This document shows positions 15,785 to 22,541 of a stretch of 57,561 bases of DNA, one piece after another. The notes under the pieces were generated by a model. The model did no database searches. It was given only the letters and a program-made list of their open reading frames with translations, and had not been told where the DNA came from. Location of the stretch: assembly GCA_018812625.1 (NCBI GenBank), contig JAHJDH010000023.1, positions 1 to 57,561 of the forward strand, given 5' to 3'. Origin of the DNA: Microcaldota archaeon (lineage in GTDB: Archaea > Micrarchaeota > Micrarchaeia > Anstonellales > Bilamarchaeaceae). The translations under genes and the position numbers were made by a program. Each line of letters starts with the position of its first letter. Position 1 is the first letter of the stretch.

Positions 15785-16957
15785 ATGGCAACCAAATCCC
15801 ACAAAACCCAGTTTAAATTAGAATCTAAAGAGACAAAAAAAGGGAGGAAAACGAAAAAAGTCGTAAAAAAACCAACAAAAAAACTTGCTTCCCATAAAAA
15901 GTCTCCAGATAGATACAGTTTCGCACACCTTGCAAAGCTTCTCACAAGTGGTGATCGACTTTCAATGCTAAAGGCAGTTGATCGTTTGCAAGGAAGAGCA
16001 AGAGTACTTGTTGAGCTTGCATGTTTTTCGAATTTTCAGTTCGTTAGACTAGCTGCAATTTCACATCTTACCTATGATGCGGACGCACTTGTTGAGATAG
16101 CAAAGTTCTGTCAGTTTTCAGATACCCGGTCTTCTGCGCTTGATGATCTTTCATCCAACAACTCTTCTCTTACAGAAGTTTCATGCTCTTCTCTTTTCAA
16201 AGACACGAGGGGAGATGCAGTTAACTTGATTTCTGATGGAGCTGCACTTGCAGAAGTTGCTTCCAAGTCTCCTCATAAGGATTCTCGTGAATCTGCAATG
16301 GAAAAAATCGCTGATAATCAAACTGCACTTCAAAAAGTTGCTGAAGATTCTGCTTATCGTAACATGCGAACTCAAGCAGTAAGTAAATTGTCCAATTCAG
16401 CTTCATTGTCCTCGCTGGTAATTTCATCAAAACATCTTGATGTTAAGAAATCTGCTGCGGCAAGATTATCTGATTACGTCGATGAGATTGATGATACTGA
16501 TGCTCTTGTTGAACTTGCTAAATTCTCAAATAACGAGGATACGAGATATCTCGCAGTAGGCAGGCTTTCTGAACATCCTTGGGCACTTAGAACGATTGTC
16601 TATGAGTCAAAGTATAAGGATGCAAAATCAACTGCACTTATGCTGCTCTCAGACATTGTCTATGAAATTGACGATCCGGATATGCTAACTGAAGTTGCAA
16701 TGCTCTCGCCTTATCAGGACTGCAGATCTATTGCAGTAGAAAGGCTTGTTGGCCAAAGTTCTGCGCTTTTGTCAGTTGCAACTAAAGCAAGATTCAAGGA
16801 TTCAAGAGATCTTGCACTTGACAAACTTCAGGATGATGTGGAATCATTGAAATCTGTTTCAAGACTTTCCAAATATCAGGATACGAGAAAGAAAGCACAC
16901 AAACTCGTTTCAAGTCCAGAAGTTTTTGAAGGAGAACTTTCCAGAATTCTTGGATAA
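15785..16957 (+). CDS. Alpha-solenoid protein with about twelve short HEAT-like repeats
   Basis: After a basic N-terminus (KKGRKTKKVVKKPTKK), about 330 residues consist of tandem units of roughly 24 residues with the consensus ALxEVAxxSxxKDxRxxAxxxL. This forms a regular helical solenoid, probably for protein or RNA binding. I chose ATG 15785 (MATKSHK): a TATA box lies 25 bases upstream, and the longer open frame from 15635 runs back into tRNA-Pro. No enzymatic motif. A second solenoid-like gene follows. Confidence 0.85.
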   Translation: MATKSHKTQFKLESKETKKGRKTKKVVKKPTKKLASHKKSPDRYSFAHLAKLLTSGDRLSMLKAVDRLQGRARVLVELACFSNFQFVRLAAISHLTYDADALVEIAKFCQFSDTRSSALDDLSSNNSSLTEVSCSSLFKDTRGDAVNLISDGAALAEVASKSPHKDSRESAMEKIADNQTALQKVAEDSAYRNMRTQAVSKLSNSASLSSLVISSKHLDVKKSAAARLSDYVDEIDDTDALVELAKFSNNEDTRYLAVGRLSEHPWALRTIVYESKYKDAKSTALMLLSDIVYEIDDPDMLTEVAMLSPYQDCRSIAVERLVGQSSALLSVATKARFKDSRDLALDKLQDDVESLKSVSRLSKYQDTRKKAHKLVSSPEVFEGELSRILG

Positions 16958-17062
16958 TTTTTTTCTTTTCTTATTTTTCTAAATTTTTTGTTGAGGTTAC
17001 ATTTCCTAGAGGTAGTTTACCTAAAGATTCATTTTTAACTACTTCTAATATTTTACATATGT

Positions 17063-17986
17063 ATGCGAAGGAGCAGCTCGAAATTTCGTCACATGGGCGG
17101 ACGAAGTCCAATCCCAGATCGTCCAAAAAATGTCCGCATAGGTAGAAAGTTAGATTCAAGTCCTCCAGGGTTTCGTGAATCTCCAACAAGGCCTGCAATG
17201 CCAGTTGTGACCAAGGATGGCCTGTCTGGAAGGCAGAAACCACTTCATGATACAATTCCGGAGATGAGGGCGGCCAAACTTCTCACAATAAAAAGGGGTC
17301 TTGAGAGCGAGGACTCTACAGAACGCTGGAGAGCTTGCACACACCTTAACACAATGATTGAAGCGACAGCTGGTGAGAAAGATCTCAGAGAGCTTGTCAG
17401 AATTGCCCTTGGTGCTTTTGAGGGCGAAAAAGATCCAAACGTTATTTTCACTTTACTGGATTGCTTTGCTCAGGCTACTAACAAAGGAGACTATCTGAAC
17501 ACTGTGCTTGGTGGCGTTGTCAAATGCCTTGATAGCGAGCAGAATGCAGAACTAAGGAAAAGTGTAATCGCGCTCTTGGAAGCAGAATCCTATATGGATA
17601 GGGGCCGTTCTCATCTGGTAGTTCCACTCCTGAAGCTTTTGTCTGCATCAACAGAACAGGACGAACAATTCCTTGCTGAAATCAAAAGTCAGTTTCTCTT
17701 TGAAGCAAACTGCGTCGTTCGTTCACAGGGTTGCAGGTATATGCTAAAACCAACAACTACCTCCACTGATTATGTTACTAAAATAAATCCCGCATCACCA
17801 CGCACAGTCAAAGATCTCAAATCAGGATCAGCGGTTTTGAGAACGCGAGCCATGAATAAGCTAATCTCTTATGTAATCGATGCTGATTCTGCAAGAGAGG
17901 TACTGAGCCTCATTACATTACACGTGACAAAGGAAGCAGAAGAGATTCGTACTCATTGCATTGAAAAAATAAAAAAGGAAATATGA
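17063..17986 (+). CDS. HEAT-like repeat protein with a basic N-terminus
   Basis: A 307-residue protein. The first 50 residues are basic, Pro/Ser-rich and probably disordered (MRRSSSKFRHMGGRSP). The rest is helical with HEAT-like units such as ERWRACTHLNTMIEA and ELRKSVIALLEAES. The partner is unknown. It lies about 105 bases after the other solenoid gene on the same strand and may be related to it functionally. Confidence 0.7.
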   Translation: MRRSSSKFRHMGGRSPIPDRPKNVRIGRKLDSSPPGFRESPTRPAMPVVTKDGLSGRQKPLHDTIPEMRAAKLLTIKRGLESEDSTERWRACTHLNTMIEATAGEKDLRELVRIALGAFEGEKDPNVIFTLLDCFAQATNKGDYLNTVLGGVVKCLDSEQNAELRKSVIALLEAESYMDRGRSHLVVPLLKLLSASTEQDEQFLAEIKSQFLFEANCVVRSQGCRYMLKPTTTSTDYVTKINPASPRTVKDLKSGSAVLRTRAMNKLISYVIDADSAREVLSLITLHVTKEAEEIRTHCIEKIKKEI

Positions 17987-18023
17987 AAGCCTCAGGAGGG
18001 ATTTGAACCCCCGGCCTACTCCT

Positions 18024-18074
18024 TTCTCGCTTTTTTAGGAAGCTGGTTTTGATCCAACTTTTCCTAAAAGTTGG
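18024..18074 (-). other. Canonical-position intron of tRNA-Thr (37/38)
   Basis: Exon bases CTCG pair with CGAG at the intron's 3' end, flanked by three-base bulges TAC and AAA: a good bulge-helix-bulge. Inside, CCAACTTTT pairs with AAAAGTTGG as a hairpin. Confidence 0.85.
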
Positions 18075-18095
18075 TACGAGAGAGTCGCTCTACCA

Positions 18096-18149
18096 TTGCT
18101 CAAACTTTTTAGTGAGTGGTTTTTGGTTAAGGTTTTTCCTAAAAAGCTT
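18096..18149 (-). other. D-loop intron of tRNA-Thr
   Basis: Exon bases GCTCA pair with intron bases TGAGC; bulges GTA and AAT flank this helix, and the intron is closed by a ten-pair helix AGCTTTTTAG/CTAAAAAGTT. This is a convincing bulge-helix-bulge within the D-arm. Confidence 0.85.
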
Positions 18150-18209
18150 ACTGAGCTACAGAGGCATTATGTGAAAATGTGCTTGGTTGAATTTATAAAA
18201 TTAGGTGGG

Positions 18210-19439
18210 CTATGCAGATGCACGTCCTTCAGATACTACCCTGTTTTTGCCTTTTCTTTTTGCTTGTTTTAATCTGGAATCCGAAAGTGAAAATGCCTGA
18301 TCGTATATTACTTGCTGTCTTTCTGCTGGTGCAATTTCTATCGCAACTTTATCTGCAATATCACCAACATCAGAAACTCCAATACTACAAGTAATTCCTG
18401 TATCTCCAATTTCAATTTGTGAGACATTTTCTCTAATTCTCTCTGCAATCTCCAGTGCTTTTTCCCTTGAAACATCCCTTACAATAACTGCAAATTCTTC
18501 TCCGCCCCATCTTGCAACAAGATCGCTTGATCTAACAGACATGTTGATTTTTTCTGCAATGGCACGAAGTGCTCTATTTCCTGTGTTATGTCCATATGTA
18601 TCATTGATCCGTTTAAAGTCATCAGCATCAATCAAAATCAAATGAAGGCTTTCTATATCCTTTTCCATGAGATTTATGATTCCTTTTTTGAAATCAACTT
18701 CAAAGTCTGCAAATTTTGTCAGGACTGTTATTGCATCAAATTTATGTGTTAGCTGGAATGAAATCTGTGCAGCTGCATCAACAACTGCCTTTGCGCTCCA
18801 GTATGTTTTTGCAAATCCTTTAAGCTCAGAATCCTTGCATGTAAGGTCTCCTTCAAAAACAACCATTCCTGAAGGATGTACTGGATCTCTGTAATAAAAT
18901 GGCATAACTGTTAAGCTTCCAGAGCGATCTTGTTTACTTAATGGATAAACATCACACCTATCACTATACATATCCAGATCTCCGAATATAACCTTTATTC
19001 CAAGATCCCAATCAAATATCACTGGAGCTCGCTCTAAAAATGTTTTTTCAAGAGCTCCCCTAACTATCCCATGTTGTTCCATTCCTTCAGTTGATTCATC
19101 AATACAAAAGCCCTGTTCGCATTTAGATACTGTTAACCTGTGTTCAAGCAGCCCACATGGCCTTGTATTTTTAGGAACTCTAAAAATCGTACAGAAATTT
19201 ACGCTATTAAATTCTTCCATTAACCTGGCAACATAATTTCCTATTGTTGGAAAATCTTCACTAACCATTCTTCCTATCCTGTGGACTGTAGTTGCTGCAT
19301 GAAAATCTGGAGTTACATCTACCTTTAGTCCTGGTAGATTGTGCAATGTGATCTCTGGCTTAATTATTCCCTCAGCTTTAGGTTCAACTGCCACTAATTT
19401 TTTAGGCCTTAGACTGGGGGTTACAATTCGTTTTTGCAT
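18210..19439 (-). CDS. Diguanylate cyclase (GGDEF) with GAF-like sensor region
   Basis: Predicted to make cyclic di-GMP from two GTP. The C-terminal domain (about residues 265-400) has LILIDADDFKRINDTYGH, the active-site loop RWGGEEF, and the product-inhibition I-site RSSD five residues before it, so both catalysis and feedback look intact. The N-terminal 240 residues resemble a GAF-like sensor with several Cys (FCTIFRV, KCEQGFC). No membrane segment. A TATA box on the minus strand (about 19464-19472) sits 26 bases before ATG 19439. GGDEF proteins are rare in archaea; transfer from bacteria is possible. Confidence 0.9.
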   Translation of the reverse strand: MQKRIVTPSLRPKKLVAVEPKAEGIIKPEITLHNLPGLKVDVTPDFHAATTVHRIGRMVSEDFPTIGNYVARLMEEFNSVNFCTIFRVPKNTRPCGLLEHRLTVSKCEQGFCIDESTEGMEQHGIVRGALEKTFLERAPVIFDWDLGIKVIFGDLDMYSDRCDVYPLSKQDRSGSLTVMPFYYRDPVHPSGMVVFEGDLTCKDSELKGFAKTYWSAKAVVDAAAQISFQLTHKFDAITVLTKFADFEVDFKKGIINLMEKDIESLHLILIDADDFKRINDTYGHNTGNRALRAIAEKINMSVRSSDLVARWGGEEFAVIVRDVSREKALEIAERIRENVSQIEIGDTGITCSIGVSDVGDIADKVAIEIAPAERQQVIYDQAFSLSDSRLKQAKRKGKNRVVSEGRASA

Positions 19440-19609
19440 CTGTAAAGTAATGGTGTCTCTCGTTTATAATACTTCTCTGAAAAACACCATTTCACACATT
19501 TTATAATCTGTTTATAAACTCAGTTGTGACTTTTCCCCCTTTTCAAAACAAAAGTATGTATTTTTTATACTTTTAAAAAGAAAACAGATGAAAAAAGAAA
19601 ACCGATGAT

Positions 19610-19683
19610 TGCGGTCGCCGGGATTTGAACCCGGATCATAGGGTTGGAAACCCTAGGTCCTAACCAGATTAGACTACAACCGC
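19610..19683 (-). tRNA. tRNA-Gly (anticodon TCC)
   Basis: Acceptor GCGGTTG/CGACCGC, discriminator A, D-stem GTCT/GGAC, anticodon stem TAGGG/CCCTA with loop TTTCCAA, T-arm CGGG/CCCG around TTCAAAT. No intron and no encoded CCA. A TATA-like TTTAAAAAA lies about 30 bases upstream. Confidence 0.96.
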
Positions 19684-19720
19684 GCAATATTCTTTGTTGT
19701 GTATGTGGTTTTTTAAATGC

Positions 19721-20374
19721 TTAGAAAACCGATGCAAGATCGCTCAGAAATTCTTTTGGATCCGCTGCTTTGACAAATGCACTTGCAAGCAAAACTCCTT
19801 GCGAACCAAGTTCTAATGATTTACTGATATCTTCTTTATTGCTAACTCCCGCTCCACAAAGTACGATGACCTTATGATCTACTTCTTTTACTGCTTTTAC
19901 TGAATTTGTTACAATATCTGGATTTGCTTTTGAAACACTTATCCCGCTTCCAATAAGCTCTGGTGGCTCTACTGCAATAAATGTTGGTGCATAATGTGCA
20001 AATGAAGAAGCCTCTTCAGTGCTTGCAGCGCACACCAAACTCTCCAGGTTATTCTCATGAAGCTTATTGATTATTGCTTTGATTTTTTCTTCAGAACCGA
20101 TTCTTTTTTCTGAATGATTTACTAGAGATCCTTTTGCATTTACGAGCTTTAACATTTCAGCTGAAACTGATCCTGTATATGCTCCATAGCCTACATCATC
20201 CACATGCTGTGCAAATGTGTTTGAAAATCTCTCAGCTGCACTACTCAGATGAATTATTGGAGGACATACAACAATTCGAACTCCAGTTTCAGCAACTACC
20301 TCTCCTGCAATATCTGTCAAAAGCAGTGCCTTTTCAATACTGGCTTGATATGTTTTAAGATTAAGAACTATCAT
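19721..20374 (-). CDS. tpiA: Triosephosphate isomerase, archaeal type
   Basis: Interconverts dihydroxyacetone phosphate and glyceraldehyde-3-phosphate. The catalytic Asn-Lys in NLKTY, His in NHSEKR and Glu in AVEPPELIGSG are all present, with GAGVSN and LLASAFV forming the phosphate site. From ATG 20374 (MIVLNLKTY) it has 217 residues, the shorter archaeal form. That start is supported by a TATA-like element at about 20395-20404, which it may share with the divergent tRNA-Ser gene. Confidence 0.95.
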   Translation of the reverse strand: MIVLNLKTYQASIEKALLLTDIAGEVVAETGVRIVVCPPIIHLSSAAERFSNTFAQHVDDVGYGAYTGSVSAEMLKLVNAKGSLVNHSEKRIGSEEKIKAIINKLHENNLESLVCAASTEEASSFAHYAPTFIAVEPPELIGSGISVSKANPDIVTNSVKAVKEVDHKVIVLCGAGVSNKEDISKSLELGSQGVLLASAFVKAADPKEFLSDLASVF

Positions 20375-20432
20375 AAAGGATAAAAGCAAATTAGCTTTAA
20401 TATTCTTTCCATCTCGTTGTTATTTTACTTAT

Positions 20433-20547
20433 GCCGAGATCGCATAAAGCCTTGCTAGATAACTTCTGCGAGGCGTGAAACCCGGTAGTGCGGTGCTCTC
20501 GAAAAGCACTCCCTTTGGGATTGGGAGTTCAAATCTCTCTCTCGGCG
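20433..20547 (+). tRNA. tRNA-Ser (anticodon CGA) with a D-loop intron
   Basis: Acceptor GCCGAGA/TCTCGGC, discriminator G73 as in archaeal Ser, anticodon stem GTGCT/AGCAC with loop CTCGAAA, a long variable arm TCCC/GGGA, and a T-arm around TTCAAAT. The D-stem GCA/TGC is separated by about 44 bases; removing 32 (20448-20479) leaves an 83-base type II tRNA. No intron is present at 37/38. Confidence 0.92.
20448..20479 (+). other. D-loop intron of tRNA-Ser
   Basis: A seven-pair helix GCCTTGC/GCGAGGC closes the intron. Exon CAT can pair with intron GTG, and AAA bulges stand on each side, giving a slightly short bulge-helix-bulge. The boundaries are inferred and could shift by one or two bases among the A residues. 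Confidence 0.75.
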
Positions 20548-20608
20548 TTTTTTCTACTCAAAAATCGACGTTCAAGAAATCTTATTTCTTGGTCTCGGCG
20601 TTTTTTCT
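20540..20608 (+). repeat. Duplicated 3' end of tRNA-Ser (16 bp)
   Basis: TCTCGGCGTTTTTTCT at 20540-20555 (the tRNA end plus T-run) recurs exactly at 20593-20608. Between them a hairpin CAAGAAAT/ATTTCTTG occurs at 20573-20591. It may be a second terminator or a scar of integration at the tRNA gene. Confidence 0.6.
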
Positions 20609-20685
20609 CTTATCATCTTTTACCTCATTTTATAAATATTTGTTCTAAAAGACATGTAATACCTTAGGGGGTAACAAGTGATTTT

Positions 20686-21819
20686 ATGAAATTATCTAGA
20701 TTGCAAAATCAAAATAGAACGTCTGCAATGAAGAAGTTTGCAACTGCTGCTGTTCTTGCTGCTGGATTATTATTTTCTACAACTTCATTTGGGCAAACAT
20801 GCCCAACTTCTGTTGTGTATAGCAGAGCAGGACAAAAAGTCGCAACTACTTTTGAGAGCGCAGTTCTCAAACAAGATCATTCAAAAACCAGAAGGCTTCT
20901 TGGAGCTTCCCTGGATACTCCTGTTGAGGCCAGGTCTTTTGTTCAAATCAGTAAATCTGGTCATGTAAAGACTGGAGGCATTGCTTGGTTTTGCGGGACA
21001 TCTGGAAGCAGATGTGCTCATGACTTAGAACTCCAAAGCTGGGAAAGCAAATCACTGCCAGGTATCCAATTTTCAACAAAAATAATCCCAACAGAATCTG
21101 GCTGCAAAATGCAGATTTCTACATTTGTTCCAGTTATTGATGCTACCTCTGCTCATGTCCCAGCAGATTCCGGAATTGGTCCGCGTCCTGTTAAAAGCGA
21201 ACCTACACCTGCAGAAACCCCTAGAGAAAAAATTTCCCATCCAAAGAGAACCCCTCTGCGAAAAGTACGTCCAGTTACTCCAACAGAACAGCTCCCAGTT
21301 GCCAGATCAATTGATCCAAGAACGGCAGAAGAGGCAGAGCTGGATGTTGTTTCTTCAGATAAAATGGTTCTTGATACTGATGGATATATCAGTCACAGGC
21401 CATCAGCAAAACAACTTCGTTCATTTAAGATGCGGGAAGAAGATCCATCAGTATTTCGTGATTGCGCATCAAAAGAACTTACTAAATCTGGATTTACCTG
21501 GGCATCCTGGTCAATCTACAGGAACAAGGTTCGTCCAATGCTCTCAAAAATCAAACAATTTTTAGGTGAATCAGCAACTTCACTTAGAGTTAGGAGCAGA
21601 CTTTTCAAAGGCGGCGCACAGGAGGTTCTTGAAATTAAAGGAATATGTGGTGATGGTCCTTGCAGAAGACAAGCAGATTTTGCAAAGAAAGTCGGCATTT
21701 CCATAGAACCTTATATCCTCGAGGGAATCAGGAGCAATTGCGAATATGAGTTTGACCTGCCTCTTGCAGAAGATCGTAATTATGGTGATTTTAAGAATAG
21801 TAAAATGTTAGTGAGGTAA
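20686..21819 (+). CDS. Secreted protein of unknown function
   Basis: The protein has 377 residues with an N-terminal signal peptide (KKFATAAVLAAGLLFSTTSFG). A Cys-containing first domain of about 130 residues is followed by a Pro/Thr/Glu-rich linker (about 165-215) and a second domain of about 150 residues with several cysteines, presumably exported and disulfide-bonded. The start is uncertain: ATG 20686, or ATG 20728 immediately before the signal peptide. A TATA box, TTTTATAAAT, lies near 20630, so a leader of about 25 bases is expected. No known family recognised. Confidence 0.75.
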   Translation: MKLSRLQNQNRTSAMKKFATAAVLAAGLLFSTTSFGQTCPTSVVYSRAGQKVATTFESAVLKQDHSKTRRLLGASLDTPVEARSFVQISKSGHVKTGGIAWFCGTSGSRCAHDLELQSWESKSLPGIQFSTKIIPTESGCKMQISTFVPVIDATSAHVPADSGIGPRPVKSEPTPAETPREKISHPKRTPLRKVRPVTPTEQLPVARSIDPRTAEEAELDVVSSDKMVLDTDGYISHRPSAKQLRSFKMREEDPSVFRDCASKELTKSGFTWASWSIYRNKVRPMLSKIKQFLGESATSLRVRSRLFKGGAQEVLEIKGICGDGPCRRQADFAKKVGISIEPYILEGIRSNCEYEFDLPLAEDRNYGDFKNSKMLVR

Positions 21820-21918
21820 TGATCTTGGACAATTTCATCCGTGAAATTTTTCCAATAGCATTTAAAACCCCTCGAAATACTATTAGTAAACTTAATTTCT
21901 GTTTATTTGGTGATATTT

Positions 21919-22440
21919 ATGTCAATTAGACCTGGAAGAGCAGTTAGAGATGCTGATAAAGTAGCTTGGACAAGGTTTTCTAGAAGTAAACCTAGAAGAT
22001 CTTATATCAAGGCTATGCCACATCCAGACCTTCATCAGTTTAGGATGGGCGCTATGAAAGATGATTTTGATACTGTTGTGCACTTAGTTAGTCAAAGTCC
22101 AATAATCATCAGGGACAATGCAATTGAGAGTGCAAGACAGACAACAAACAAGTTTGTCGAGGTACATATGCCAGGAGCTTATTATTTTGTTGTTAATGTG
22201 TTCCCTCATCATGTTATTCGTGAAAACAAGATGATTTCAGGAGCAGGTGCAGATCGTCTTCAGAAAGGTATGCGAGCATCATTTGGAAGACCTACTGATA
22301 GAGCAGCTAGACTTGCAAATGGAACAAAATTATATACTCTCTATACATATTCTTCAAACCTAGAACATGCAAGAACTGCATTTACGAGGGCAACCCGTAA
22401 ACTTTCTGGCAGCTATAAAATTGTTGTAGAGAAGAAATAA
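21919..22440 (+). CDS. rpl10e: Ribosomal protein L10e (uL16 family)
   Basis: A large-subunit protein near the peptidyl-transferase centre. The N-terminus SIRPGRAVRDADKVAWTRFS and the sections KAMPHPDLHQFRMG, PHHVIRENK and GADRLQKGMRASFG are diagnostic of the archaeal/eukaryal family. From ATG 21919 it has 173 residues, the normal length; GGTGAT upstream acts as ribosome site. A T-run directly follows the stop (22442-22450) as a likely terminator. It is not within a ribosomal operon here. Confidence 0.96.
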   Translation: MSIRPGRAVRDADKVAWTRFSRSKPRRSYIKAMPHPDLHQFRMGAMKDDFDTVVHLVSQSPIIIRDNAIESARQTTNKFVEVHMPGAYYFVVNVFPHHVIRENKMISGAGADRLQKGMRASFGRPTDRAARLANGTKLYTLYTYSSNLEHARTAFTRATRKLSGSYKIVVEKK

Positions 22441-22541
22441 TCTTTTTTTTATAATTGTTTTTTGTGTTTGCTTGTGGTTATCTCTTTTTAAACTTTTCCT
22501 TACATAAATTACTATATCTTACGCCAGGGAGGGTGAATATT

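Larger units (their letters stand above)
17988..18165 (-). tRNA. tRNA-Thr (anticodon CGT) with two introns
   Basis: The acceptor GCCTCTG pairs with CTGAGGC except one T-T mismatch; the discriminator T73 is the archaeal Thr form. The anticodon stem is ACTCT/GGAGT with loop CTCGTAA after splicing. The T-arm surrounds TTCAAAT. The D-stem GCTC/GAGC and the anticodon loop are each interrupted: 54 bases in the D-loop and 51 bases at the canonical 37/38 position. Removal leaves a normal 73-base tRNA with D-loop AGTTGGTA. A TATA box, TTTTATAAAT, lies at 18191-18200. Confidence 0.92.
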
